Assembly (NCBI GenBank): GCA_003343905.1
Contig: QAKI01000063.1
Location: forward strand, 132,815-196,814
Source of the DNA: Subdoligranulum variabile
GTDB taxonomy: Bacteria; Bacillota; Clostridia; Oscillospirales; Ruminococcaceae
DNA length: 64,000 bases
Direction: 5' to 3'
The translations under genes and the position numbers were made by a program. The notes under the pieces were generated by a model that saw only the letters and a list, made by a program, of their open reading frames with translations, searched no databases and was not told where the DNA came from. Positions 24,082-33,232 of this stretch are shown piece after piece (within the stretch, counting starts at the first letter, position 1; each line of letters starts with the position of its first letter).

Positions 24082-25014
24082 GTGTCTGAATTTTCTGTAT
24101 CCCTTGCAAAACTGGTGGAGGAAGCAAAACTTACGGTGGCCTATACGCCGTGCGAACTGGAGAAGATCAAGGTTACGGCTACGGAGGTTTACCGCCCGGG
24201 TATCCTGCTGGCCGGGTACTATGAAAACTTCGACAGTACCCGCGTCCAGATCATCGGCCTGACCGAGATGTCGTATCTGGAAGAACTCTCCACATCCCTG
24301 CGCAACATGCGGCTGGAAAAGCTGTTTTCCTTCCAGCCGCCGGCGGTCATTCTGACGCGCAATATGCAGCCGCTGTCGGAAATGATGCAGTACGCCAAGC
24401 AGTACAGCGTGCCGATCCTCATGTCGACCGAGATGACCTCCACGTTGATGGGGGTACTCATCACGACGCTGAACACCGAACTGGCGCCGCGCATCACGCG
24501 CCACGGTGTTCTCGTGGAAGTGTACGGCGAAGGCATCCTGATTTTGGGTGATTCCGGCGTAGGCAAAAGCGAAACGGCCATCGAGCTGGTCAAGCGCGGC
24601 CACCGTCTGATCGCAGACGATGCGGTGGAACTGCGCCGTGTTTCCAACCGGAACATCCTGGGCACGGCGCCGGCCAATATCCGCTACTTTATCGAACTGC
24701 GCGGCATCGGCATCATCAACGTCGCCCATGTCTTCGGCATCGGTTCGGTGCGCAGCAGTGTGGAGGTGGAACTGGTCGTTCAGTTTGAACCCTGGGACAA
24801 GACGAAGAACTACGACCGCACCGGGCTGGAGACCCAGTACTTTGACATTCTGGGCGTCAAGATCCCCAGCATGGTCATCCCGGTCATGCCCGGACGAAAT
24901 CTGGCAGTCATTCTGGAAACGGCCGCCATCAACAACCGTACCAAGGAAATGGGCTACAATGCGGCCAAGGAACTGCTGACGCAGTTGGGGCTGCAGAGTG
25001 ATACCCCCCTCTGA
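24082..25014 (+). CDS. hprK: HPr kinase/phosphorylase
   Basis: A 310-residue bifunctional enzyme that phosphorylates HPr on Ser46 in response to glycolytic intermediates and reverses it, controlling catabolite repression. The P-loop is GDSGVGKS at residues 156-163 and the phosphorolysis-linked HRLIADDAVEL follows. The HprK signature ranges over EPWDKTKNYDRTGLE and KIPSMVIPVMPGRN. The start is GTG 24082 with GGGAAGGGG 9 nt upstream; a longer in-frame start at 23950 would overlap the terminator and is rejected. Its substrate, HPr, is not encoded here, but a stand-alone EIIA (5907), a ROK sugar kinase and PfkA lie in the same window. Confidence 0.97.
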   Translation: MSEFSVSLAKLVEEAKLTVAYTPCELEKIKVTATEVYRPGILLAGYYENFDSTRVQIIGLTEMSYLEELSTSLRNMRLEKLFSFQPPAVILTRNMQPLSEMMQYAKQYSVPILMSTEMTSTLMGVLITTLNTELAPRITRHGVLVEVYGEGILILGDSGVGKSETAIELVKRGHRLIADDAVELRRVSNRNILGTAPANIRYFIELRGIGIINVAHVFGIGSVRSSVEVELVVQFEPWDKTKNYDRTGLETQYFDILGVKIPSMVIPVMPGRNLAVILETAAINNRTKEMGYNAAKELLTQLGLQSDTPL

Positions 25015-25044
25015 ATTTAACAGGAAGAGAGAACCCGCTTTATT

Positions 25045-25794
25045 ATGCAGATGATCGCAGACCTGCACACACATACGCTGTGTGCGACCCATGCTTACCA
25101 GACCTTAAACGAGATGGCCGCCGCGGCCAAAGCGGCCGGCTACTGCGCTTTGGCAATCACGGACCACGCCCCGGCCATGCCGGACGCGCCGCACAGTTGG
25201 CATTTTGCAAACTGGAACGCCCTGCCCCGGGAAATAGACGGCGTGGCGATGCTCTATGGCGCGGAAGTCAATGTGATGGACACCAAGGGCGGCCTGGATA
25301 TGCCCCCGTGGCAGTTGGCGGCGCAGGACTGGGTGGTGGCGTCCATCCACAGCCCCTGCATCCCCGGACTGCTGACGCGCAAGGAGGCCAACCGGCTTTG
25401 GCTGAGCGTAGCGGAAAACCCGTATGTGGACTGCATCGGCCATTCGGAACAGAGCAACTACCAGTACGATTATGAACTTGTGACAAAGGCGTTTGCAAAG
25501 AACCACAAGGTCGTGGAACTGAATGCAAATTCCTTTCAGGTCCGCAGGGACGGCATCCCCAACATGCGCGCGCTGCTTACAGCCTGCCTGAATAACGGGT
25601 GCCGCATTGCGGTGGACAGTGATGCCCATAGCGCCTGGAAATTGCAGACAGGGCTGGAACCGCTGTTCGGGCTGTTGGAGGAGTTGCAGTTCCCGGCGGA
25701 ACTGATCGTCAACGCCACGCGGGAAAATCTGGTCAATGAATTGAAATTGCACGGCCGCCGCTGTGCAGAATATGTAGGAGGAATCATACTATGA
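25045..25794 (+). CDS. PHP-family phosphatase (YcdX-like)
   Basis: A 249-residue metal-dependent hydrolase. The metal-binding DLHTHT motif is at residues 6-11, with AITDHA at about 38-43, MLYGAEVNV around 71-79, VASIHSP and GHSEQSNY after it, and the C-terminal VDSDAHS motif. These are the four PHP motifs with all expected His/Asp residues. YcdX-type proteins hydrolyse small phosphate esters; the substrate here is unknown. It is 30 bp after hprK and overlaps the ROK kinase by 4 bp (ATGA). The placement suggests a sugar- or cell-wall-linked role, which is inference. Confidence 0.88.
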   Translation: MQMIADLHTHTLCATHAYQTLNEMAAAAKAAGYCALAITDHAPAMPDAPHSWHFANWNALPREIDGVAMLYGAEVNVMDTKGGLDMPPWQLAAQDWVVASIHSPCIPGLLTRKEANRLWLSVAENPYVDCIGHSEQSNYQYDYELVTKAFAKNHKVVELNANSFQVRRDGIPNMRALLTACLNNGCRIAVDSDAHSAWKLQTGLEPLFGLLEELQFPAELIVNATRENLVNELKLHGRRCAEYVGGIIL

Positions 25795-26747
25795 GTCAGT
25801 ACACCATCGGGATCGATCTGGGCGGCACCACCATGACGGCGGGCCTCGTCAATGAAAATTATGAGATCATCGGCAAGGTGACCTGGGCGACCCGTTTGCC
25901 GCGCCCTGCCGCGGACCTGGAAAAGGCACTGGCCGAGCTGTGCCACACGGTGGCGAAGGAAAATAACGTCGATTTTTCCGACGTTCGCTATGTGGGCATC
26001 GGCACGCCCGGCAGCGTGAACTTTACCACCGGCTTTGTGGGCTATAACACCAACTTTGGTTACTATGACTGGAACCTTGGCCCGGATATGGAGAAGATCC
26101 TGGGCTGCAAGGTGTATGTGGAGAACGACGCTAACGCCGCGGCTTTCGGCGAGTACATCGCGGGCGGCGCCAAGGGTTACAAGGACGCGGTGGTGATCAC
26201 GCTGGGCACCGGCATCGGCAGCGGCATCATTTTGGGCGGCAAGATCCTGCGCGGCTTCAATTTCGCAGCGGGCGAAATGGGCCATACTGTCATCGTCAAG
26301 GGCGGCCGCAAGTGCAACTGCGGGCGCTGCGGCTGCTGGGAGCGGTACGCTTCTTCCCGCGCGCTGACGGAGGATACCAAGGCGGCCATGCAGGAACACA
26401 GCGATACGCTGATGTGGAAGCTGGTGCCGGACCTCGACCATGTCAACGCCAAAACTTCTTTTGACGCCATGGCCAAGGGCGACACGGTGGCCCGTCAGGT
26501 CGTGGAGAACTGGATGGAGTATGTCGGCTGCGGCCTTGCCAACGTGGTCAATACCTTCCAGCCGGAAGTGATCTGTGTCGGCGGCGGCGTGTCCAACCAG
26601 GGCGAAACGCTGCTGGGACCCGTGCGCGCCTATGTGCAGAAGGAGACCCATGACATCACCGGCGGCCGTGTGCCGGAGATCCGCGCCTGCGAACTGCGCA
26701 ACGACGCGGGCGTGATCGGCGCGGCGGCGCTGGAAAGCTCGATTTGA
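25791..26747 (+). CDS. ROK-family sugar kinase (glucokinase-type)
   Basis: A 318-residue ATP-dependent hexose kinase. The phosphate-binding GIDLGGTTMTAGLV is at the N-terminus, the sugar-site ENDANAAAFGEY with catalytic Asp follows, and GTGIGSGII is the second phosphate loop. The zinc motif is CNCGRCGCWERYASSRAL, which is diagnostic for ROK proteins. Its frame overlaps the PHP gene by 4 bp. ROK kinases of this size in Clostridia are usually annotated as glucokinase, but N-acylhexosamine specificity is possible. It lacks an N-terminal HTH, so it is a kinase rather than a ROK repressor. Confidence 0.92.
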   Translation: MSQYTIGIDLGGTTMTAGLVNENYEIIGKVTWATRLPRPAADLEKALAELCHTVAKENNVDFSDVRYVGIGTPGSVNFTTGFVGYNTNFGYYDWNLGPDMEKILGCKVYVENDANAAAFGEYIAGGAKGYKDAVVITLGTGIGSGIILGGKILRGFNFAAGEMGHTVIVKGGRKCNCGRCGCWERYASSRALTEDTKAAMQEHSDTLMWKLVPDLDHVNAKTSFDAMAKGDTVARQVVENWMEYVGCGLANVVNTFQPEVICVGGGVSNQGETLLGPVRAYVQKETHDITGGRVPEIRACELRNDAGVIGAAALESSI

Positions 26748-26800
26748 ACCAGACCGAAAATAAAGACCATGCCCGAAAGGGCTTTAAAGAGGGAGAAACC

Positions 26801-27727
26801 ATGCAGCAGCAACAGGCAGCCGCCCTGCGGGACAGTTTGACGGCGCTTTCCGTGGCCTTTACAGAACAGGAACCCCTGGCGGAACACACGACCTTCCGCA
26901 TCGGCGGACCGGCCGCGTTCTGGTGCCGGCCGCAGGACGCGGCGCAGTTACAGGCGCTGCTTGCCTGCTGCCGGGAACAGGCGGTGCGCACCTACTTCCT
27001 GGGGAACGGGTCCAACACGCTGTTTTCTGACGAGGGGTATGACGGCGCTGTGATCGACCTGCGCGGCCTGACAGGGGAACTTTCCACCGTCCAAAGCGGG
27101 GATGCATTTCTTGTCACGGCGGGGGCCGGTATGACGCTGGGCCGCCTGTGCGCCGAGGCGCAGCAGCGCGGTCTGGCCGGGCTGGAGTGTTTCAGCGGCA
27201 TCCCCGGCACGGTGGGCGGCGCGGTCTATATGAACGCGGGGGCCTACGGCGGGGAACTGAAGGACGTTCTGCAGGAAGTGTCGTATCTTAATACGGACGG
27301 GCAACGGCGTTCGCTGCCAGCTGAAGAACTGCAGATGGGATACCGCACCAGCATTTTTGAAAAAAATCCGTCTTGGTGCATCCTTTCGGCTACGGTGCGC
27401 CTGCACCCCGGCGACCCGGCGCAAATTCTGGCGCAGATGCAGGAATACCTGCGTCGCCGCAATGAAAAGCAGCCCCTTGAATGGCCCAGCGCGGGCAGCA
27501 CCTTCAAGCGCCCGCAGGGGGCGTTTGCGGGCAAGCTGATCCAGGACTGCGGCCTGCGCGGTTTTTCCGTCGGCGGGGCGCAGATCAGCGAGAAACACTG
27601 TGGTTTTGTGATCAACAAGGGCGGCGCGACCTGTGCGGACGTGGTGGCCCTGACGGAGGAAGTAAAACGGATCGTCCGGGAAAAGACCGGCTATGTGCTG
27701 GAACGGGAGATCCGGGTAGTAAAGTGA
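26801..27727 (+). CDS. murB: UDP-N-acetylenolpyruvoylglucosamine reductase
   Basis: A 308-residue FAD enzyme that reduces UDP-GlcNAc-enolpyruvate to UDP-MurNAc in peptidoglycan precursor synthesis. FAD-binding residues lie in TTFRIGGPAAF, GNGSNTLFSDEGYDG and CFSGIPGTVGGAVYMNAGAYGGE. The substrate-binding GYRTSIFE and the catalytic Ser in AGSTFKRP are present, and the C-terminal GAQISEKHCGFVIN is intact. This is the type IIb architecture of Firmicutes. The start is ATG 26801 behind GAGGGAGAAACC. The order hprK-murB-rapZ-whiA is conserved in Clostridia. Confidence 0.97.
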   Translation: MQQQQAAALRDSLTALSVAFTEQEPLAEHTTFRIGGPAAFWCRPQDAAQLQALLACCREQAVRTYFLGNGSNTLFSDEGYDGAVIDLRGLTGELSTVQSGDAFLVTAGAGMTLGRLCAEAQQRGLAGLECFSGIPGTVGGAVYMNAGAYGGELKDVLQEVSYLNTDGQRRSLPAEELQMGYRTSIFEKNPSWCILSATVRLHPGDPAQILAQMQEYLRRRNEKQPLEWPSAGSTFKRPQGAFAGKLIQDCGLRGFSVGGAQISEKHCGFVINKGGATCADVVALTEEVKRIVREKTGYVLEREIRVVK

Positions 27728-27743
27728 AAAGGCAGGGGTTGGG

Positions 27744-28607
27744 ATGAATTTTCTGATCGTAACGGGCTTGTCCGGCGCTGGCAAATCCATGGCGGTCAAC
27801 GCGCTGGAAGATATCGGCTTTTTCTGTATTGATAACATTCCCATCGCGCTGCTGCCGCGTATCGTGGATTTTGCCCTGCAGGGCGAAAACCAGCTCAGCC
27901 GCGTGGCAGTGGTGATGGACGTGCGCGGCGTGCGCAACAGCGACCAGTTGGAGCAGGCGCTGGCTGATCTGGACGCCAAAAAGATCGACTATGAGATCCT
28001 GTTTCTTGACGCCAGCAGCGACACGATCCAGCGCCGCTATAAAGAAACGCGCCGCCAGCACCCGATCTCTGTCACCGACCATGTTTCGGTCGAGGAAGCC
28101 ATCGAAAAGGAGCGCAGCCTGCTGCGCCCGCTGCGCAGCCGTGCCCGCTATGTGATCGACACGTCCCTGTTGAGCGCGGCCCAGAACAAAGAGCGGATCT
28201 GCGGTTTGTTCCTGGACAAGGGCAAAAGCCCGATGGCCCTTACCATCGTTTCGTTCGGGTTCAAGTACGGGCTGCCGCAGGAGGCCGACCTTGTGCTGGA
28301 CGTGCGCTGTCTGCCCAACCCGTTCTATGTGCCGGAACTCAAAAACCTGACCGGCATGGACCAGCCGGTGGTGGACTACGTGATGGCCGCGCCGGAGTCG
28401 CAGGAGCTGCTGCGCCGGTATGAAAGCATGCTGGAGTATGCGCTGCCCTTGTATGTGAAGGAGGGCAAAAGCCAGCTTATGATCGCGGTCGGGTGTACGG
28501 GCGGCAAGCACCGTTCGATCACGTTCGCCCGCAAGATCGGGGAGTTCTGCCAGAAGCTGGGGTATGCCCCCAACGTGCAGCACCGGGACGCAAAGCGTAC
28601 GCTGTGA
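27744..28607 (+). CDS. rapZ: RNase adapter protein RapZ (YvcJ family)
   Basis: A 287-residue nucleotide-binding protein that in enterobacteria presents GlmZ RNA to RNase E and in Bacillus (YvcJ) binds GTP. Walker A is GLSGAGKS at residues 8-15. A central Walker-B-like DASS/DTSLL region follows, then the C-terminal GCTGGKHRSITFA segment, which is the family hallmark. It starts with ATG 27744 after AGGGG. Regulatory targets in Firmicutes are unclear. It precedes whiA directly. The yvcK/CofD-family gene that normally stands between rapZ and whiA is absent here. Confidence 0.95.
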   Translation: MNFLIVTGLSGAGKSMAVNALEDIGFFCIDNIPIALLPRIVDFALQGENQLSRVAVVMDVRGVRNSDQLEQALADLDAKKIDYEILFLDASSDTIQRRYKETRRQHPISVTDHVSVEEAIEKERSLLRPLRSRARYVIDTSLLSAAQNKERICGLFLDKGKSPMALTIVSFGFKYGLPQEADLVLDVRCLPNPFYVPELKNLTGMDQPVVDYVMAAPESQELLRRYESMLEYALPLYVKEGKSQLMIAVGCTGGKHRSITFARKIGEFCQKLGYAPNVQHRDAKRTL

Positions 28608-28639
28608 AAAGCCCCGCTGCACCGCAAGGGAGGAAGATT

Positions 28640-29575
28640 TTGAGTTTTTCGCAAGAGGTTAAAAACGAGATCCTTCGCCACCGGATCACAAAACCCTGTT
28701 GCAATGCGGCGGCGGCCTATGCGGTAGCCTGCTTCGGCAAGTATTTCGACGACCGCGGTGTGGTCTTGCAGACCGAAAACGAGGGCGTAGCCAACTTTGC
28801 CCAGAAAGTATATCGCCGCTGCGGCATCCAGGGCGATGTGCTGCGCAAAGAGCGCCCCACCGGCCCGGTATTTGAGTTCAGTGTGAAACAGCCGGAGGAA
28901 GTCCGCAAACTGCTGGACCTTTTCGGGCATACAGGCAGGGAACCTACGCTGCGGATCCGTCCGCAGCCTTTTAAGTGCCAGAAATGCGTGCAGACCTTTA
29001 TCGCCACGGCGTTCCTTTGCTGCGGGACCATGACGGACCCCGAAAAAAGCTATAACCTGGAATTTTTGTCCACCCGGCATTACCTGTCGCAGCAGTTGGA
29101 GGCGATGCTGGCGGAGCATGATTTCCACCCCCACCGCGCGCTGCGCAAGGGGGCCAATACGATCTATGTGCGGGCCGCCGACCACATCGAGGATCTGCTG
29201 ACCTTTATGGGCGCGGGCGGCGCGGCCATGCGCATCATGGACCAGCGCCTGTATAACGAGATGCGCAACAAGACCAACCGCCTTTCCAACTGCGAAACGG
29301 CCAACATGGGCAAAAGTGTCCAGGCGGCGGTGCAGGTGCAGATGGCCATTGAACGGCTGAAAGCTGCGGGGGCGCTGTCGGCGCTGCCGGAACCGCTGCG
29401 CCAGACCGCGCGCCTGCGGATGCAGTACCCGGATCTGCCCCTGGCAAAGCTGGCCCAGAAGTTTGACCCGCCGGTGAGCAAGGCGGGGCTTTCCCACCGA
29501 TTCAAACGTATCCAGGAAGCGGCCCGCAGCCTGCCGGACGGGCCCCAAGAAGAAAAGGATCAAAGCAATGTCTGA
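28640..29575 (+). CDS. whiA: Sporulation/division regulator WhiA
   Basis: A 311-residue DNA-binding protein with an N-terminal homing-endonuclease-like fold and a C-terminal helix-turn-helix. The N-terminus SFSQEVKNEILRHR and the C-terminal HTH segment LRMQYPDLPLAKLAQKFDPPVSKAGLSHRFKRI are characteristic. It starts with TTG 28640, preceded by GGGAGGA at 28628-28634. In streptomycetes WhiA is required for sporulation division; in Bacillus it helps Z-ring assembly. It overlaps dnaE by 8 bp, an uncommon link to replication. The gene context rapZ-whiA supports the call. Confidence 0.96.
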   Translation: MSFSQEVKNEILRHRITKPCCNAAAAYAVACFGKYFDDRGVVLQTENEGVANFAQKVYRRCGIQGDVLRKERPTGPVFEFSVKQPEEVRKLLDLFGHTGREPTLRIRPQPFKCQKCVQTFIATAFLCCGTMTDPEKSYNLEFLSTRHYLSQQLEAMLAEHDFHPHRALRKGANTIYVRAADHIEDLLTFMGAGGAAMRIMDQRLYNEMRNKTNRLSNCETANMGKSVQAAVQVQMAIERLKAAGALSALPEPLRQTARLRMQYPDLPLAKLAQKFDPPVSKAGLSHRFKRIQEAARSLPDGPQEEKDQSNV

Positions 29576-32500
29576 AGCGACGCAGAGACAGTTCACCCAT
29601 CTGCATGTGCATACCGAATACAGCCTGCTGGATGGCGCCTGCCGGATCGACCGCATGTTCGACCATCTGAAAGCGATGGGACAGACGGCGTGCGCGATCA
29701 CGGACCACGGCGTCATGTATGGCAGCGTGGCTTTTTTTGATGCGGCCAAGGCGGCGGGCATCAAGCCGATCATCGGCTGCGAGGTCTATGTGGCGACCCG
29801 CACCCGCTTTGACAAAGTCAACCGGATCGACGGCAACAGCCACCTGATCCTGCTGTGCAAAGACGAGACCGGCTACCGGAACCTGATCAAGATGGTTTCG
29901 GCTGGATTCCTGGAAGGATTCTATTCCAAGCCGCGCATTGATAAAGAACTGCTGGAACAGCACCATGAGGGGCTGATCTGTCTTTCCGCCTGTCTGGCGG
30001 GCGAGGTGCCCAAGGCGATCCTGGCTGGTGATTACGAGCGCGCCAAGCAGACGGCGCTGTACTACCGCGACCTGTTTGGCGAAGGCAACTATTATCTTGA
30101 ACTGCAGGACCACGGTCTGGACGAGGATCAGGTGGTCCTGCCGCAGCTCATCCGCCTGTCAAGAGAAACGGGCATCCCGCTGGTGGCGACCAACGACGCC
30201 CACTATATCACCAAAGAGGACGCCAAGATGCAGAGCATTTTGCTCTGTATCCAGACGGGCAAGACCATTGCGGACGCGGACCGCATGGAATTCCAGACCG
30301 ACGAGTTCTACCTCAAAAGCACCGAGGAAATGTATGATCTTTTCTCGATGGTGCCGGAAGCCTGCGAGAATACCAATAAGATCGCGGAACAGTGCAACTT
30401 CGCGTTCACGTTCGGCGAGACCAAACTGCCGTATTTCCGCGCGCCCGACGGGATGGAGAACCAGGCGTACTTTGAAAAGCTCTGCTGGGAAGGTCTGGAA
30501 CGCCGCTACCCGGGCAAAGTTACCGACGCGCTGCGGGAACGCCTGAGCCATGAGATCAACGTCGTCAAAACGATGGGGTACACCAACTATTACCTGATCG
30601 TCTACGACTTTATCAACTATGCCAAAACGCGGGACATCCCGGTGGGGCCGGGCCGTGGTTCGGGCGCGGGCAGTCTGGCGGCTTACTGTGTGGGCATCAC
30701 TGACATCGACCCGATCCGTTACAACCTGATCTTTGAACGCTTCCTCAACCCGGAGCGCGTTTCCATGCCGGACTTCGACGTGGATTTCTGCTATGAGCGC
30801 CGTCAGGAAGTCATCGACTACGTCAACGAAAAATATGGCCGGGACCATGTGGCCCAGATCGTTACCTTCGGTACGATGGCCGCGCGGGCGGCCGTGCGCG
30901 ATGTGGGCCGTGTCATGGGCATGGCGTATCAGGATGTGGACAAGGTCGCCAAGCTGATCCCCATGGAATTGAAAATGACCCTGCAGAAGGCGCTGGATGT
31001 CAGCCCGGACCTCAAGGCCATGTACGAGAGCAATCCGCAGGTGCATGAACTGATCGACACCTCGCTCAAGGTGGAGGGCATGCCGCGCCATGCTTCGACC
31101 CATGCGGCGGGCGTCGTCATCACCCGCGAACCGGCAACCGAGTATGTGCCGCTGGCGACCAACGACGGCCTGCCGGTCACCCAGTTCAACATGGTGGAGA
31201 TCGAGCGTCTGGGCCTGCTGAAGATGGACTTCCTGGGGCTGCGGACGCTGACGGTCATCCATGATACCGAAATGGCCGTGCGCAACCGGGTGCCGGAGTT
31301 CAGAATGGCGAACATCAGCTACGATGACCCCGACACCTACGCCATGCTGGCGCGCGGCGAGACCGAGGGCATTTTCCAGCTTGAATCTACGGGCATGACG
31401 CAGGTGCTGGTCAGTATGCGCCCGAAGAACCTGGAAGATATCATCGCGCTGATCTCTTTGTACCGTCCCGGGCCGATGGAATCCATCCCCACCTACCTGC
31501 GCAACCGCCGGGAGCCAGACAAGATCAGCTACAAGACGCCGCAATTGGCCCACATCCTGGACGTTACCAACGGCTGTATCGTCTACCAGGAACAGGTCAT
31601 GCAGATCTTCCGGGAACTGGCGGGCTTCAGCTTCGGCCAGGCCGACAACATCCGCCGCGCCATGAGCAAGAAAAAGCACGCAGTCATGGAGGCGGAACGT
31701 GAACACTTCGTTCACGGCTGCACGGAACCGGGCAAGGAGTGCCCCGGCTGCGTCAAGAACGGCATCCCGGAGAGCGTCGCCAACGAGATCTACGACGAAA
31801 TGATCAGCTTCGCTTCCTATGCGTTCAACAAGTCCCATGCGGCATGTTATGCGTATGTGGCCTTCCAGACCGCCTACCTCAAATGCCATTATCCCCATGA
31901 GTTTATGGCGGCGCTGCTGACCAGCGTGCTGGACAACACTTCCAAAGTCATTGAATATACGACGGAGTGCCAGCGGCTGGGCATCAAGGTCCTGCAGCCG
32001 GATATCAACGTATCGCGCGGCGGCTTCACGGCGGACGGCGATTGTATCCGCTTTGGCCTGAACGCAGTCAAGAGCGTGGGCCGCAACCTGATCGAAGCTG
32101 TGGTCCGGGAGCGGGAGGACCGCCCCTACCGCGGGCTGTATGATTTTTGCAAGCGGCTGTACGGCAATGAACTGAACCGCCGCGCGCTGGAAAATCTGGT
32201 CAAGTGCGGCGCGTTCGACGCACTGGAACCTTCCCGCCGAGGTATGCTCGAATGTGTCGAGGGCATCCTGAAAAGCGTGGAGACCGACATGCGCCGCAAT
32301 CTGGAAGGGCAGATGGACCTTTTCGGCATGATGAGCGGCGGGGCAGGGGAGCCTGCGGTCAACGACTACAAAGTTTCCAACATCCCGGAATATCCTGCCA
32401 GTGAACTGCTCAAGATGGAAAAAGAGGTGTCCGGCCTGTATCTGTCCGGCCACCCGCTGGACGCCTACCGGGAGCAGATCGCCCAGATCTCCACCTGCAC

Positions 32501-33107
32501 GGTAGCACAGTTGCAGGGGGAGGATGCCCGCCAGTTTGATGACCAGATGGTGACGATCTTGTGCACGGTCGTCAAAAACAAGATCATGACCACAAAATCC
32601 AATACCCTGATGGCCTTTACCACCATTGAAGACCTGACCGGCTCCATGGAGCTGCTGATCTTCCCGCGGGTGTTGGCGGAATGCCGCGCGGCGCTGCAGG
32701 AAAACGCCGTCGTAGTAGCGAACGGCCGTGTCTCCGTCAAGGAGGAAGAAGCGGCGCGCCTGATCGTGGAGGGTATTCAGCCCATCGAAAGCTACGATCC
32801 GGCCAAGAGTTTCGGGCGGAACCGCGCCGACCGTGTGGAGCGCGAAAAAAGCGCAGAGGGGGCAAGCGGGTATTTCCTGACCGTCCCTTCCATGCAGTGC
32901 CCGGAGATGCACAAGGTAGAGAACCTGCTTTGCAACATATTTGACGGCGGCACGGTCAAGGTCTATTTCCGCTTTGCCGACAGCGGAAAGAAGGTTTTGG
33001 CGCGCCACATGGCCGTTAAGGACGACCCGCTTTTGCGGGCCGAACTGGCCAGAATTTTGGGCGAAGAGCATGTAAAAGTGCAGACAGCCCCTGAGAATGC
33101 AAAATAA
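29568..33107 (+). CDS. dnaE: DNA polymerase III alpha subunit
   Basis: A 1179-residue replicative polymerase of the DnaE type (PolC has the exonuclease insert, absent here). The N-terminal PHP domain has HLHVHTEYSLLDG and ITDHGVMYGS. The palm domain carries the catalytic PDFDVDFCYERRQ near residue 400, and GPGRGSGAGSLAAYC is in front of it. Fingers and helix-hairpin-helix regions follow, then an OB-fold (about 970-1050) and a C-terminal domain. Length is usual for DnaE1. It starts at ATG 29568, inside the end of whiA. There is no obvious terminator after it. Confidence 0.97.
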   Translation: MSEATQRQFTHLHVHTEYSLLDGACRIDRMFDHLKAMGQTACAITDHGVMYGSVAFFDAAKAAGIKPIIGCEVYVATRTRFDKVNRIDGNSHLILLCKDETGYRNLIKMVSAGFLEGFYSKPRIDKELLEQHHEGLICLSACLAGEVPKAILAGDYERAKQTALYYRDLFGEGNYYLELQDHGLDEDQVVLPQLIRLSRETGIPLVATNDAHYITKEDAKMQSILLCIQTGKTIADADRMEFQTDEFYLKSTEEMYDLFSMVPEACENTNKIAEQCNFAFTFGETKLPYFRAPDGMENQAYFEKLCWEGLERRYPGKVTDALRERLSHEINVVKTMGYTNYYLIVYDFINYAKTRDIPVGPGRGSGAGSLAAYCVGITDIDPIRYNLIFERFLNPERVSMPDFDVDFCYERRQEVIDYVNEKYGRDHVAQIVTFGTMAARAAVRDVGRVMGMAYQDVDKVAKLIPMELKMTLQKALDVSPDLKAMYESNPQVHELIDTSLKVEGMPRHASTHAAGVVITREPATEYVPLATNDGLPVTQFNMVEIERLGLLKMDFLGLRTLTVIHDTEMAVRNRVPEFRMANISYDDPDTYAMLARGETEGIFQLESTGMTQVLVSMRPKNLEDIIALISLYRPGPMESIPTYLRNRREPDKISYKTPQLAHILDVTNGCIVYQEQVMQIFRELAGFSFGQADNIRRAMSKKKHAVMEAEREHFVHGCTEPGKECPGCVKNGIPESVANEIYDEMISFASYAFNKSHAACYAYVAFQTAYLKCHYPHEFMAALLTSVLDNTSKVIEYTTECQRLGIKVLQPDINVSRGGFTADGDCIRFGLNAVKSVGRNLIEAVVREREDRPYRGLYDFCKRLYGNELNRRALENLVKCGAFDALEPSRRGMLECVEGILKSVETDMRRNLEGQMDLFGMMSGGAGEPAVNDYKVSNIPEYPASELLKMEKEVSGLYLSGHPLDAYREQIAQISTCTVAQLQGEDARQFDDQMVTILCTVVKNKIMTTKSNTLMAFTTIEDLTGSMELLIFPRVLAECRAALQENAVVVANGRVSVKEEEAARLIVEGIQPIESYDPAKSFGRNRADRVEREKSAEGASGYFLTVPSMQCPEMHKVENLLCNIFDGGTVKVYFRFADSGKKVLARHMAVKDDPLLRAELARILGEEHVKVQTAPENAK

Positions 33108-33154
33108 ATCCATATGTTTTGCGTGAATTATCCATAATCGAAGGCCATGAGTTG

Positions 33155-33163
33155 TGGTATAAT
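33155..33163 (+). promoter_or_regulatory. Extended -10 promoter of pfkA
   Basis: TGG followed by consensus TATAAT (33158-33163). The -35 is weak. The start codon lies 70 bp downstream behind an AGGAGGAG ribosome site (33219-33226). Confidence 0.68.
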
Positions 33164-33232
33164 GGGACTGTTATAGATTGTTAAAAAAATATTCTGAATA
33201 ACGCTATGTTCCCGAACAGGAGGAGCTGCATT

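Noticed and set aside
30159..33113. Long minus-strand open frame opposite dnaE
   Set aside because: Same GC-driven shadow; the DnaE motifs on the plus strand are unambiguous.
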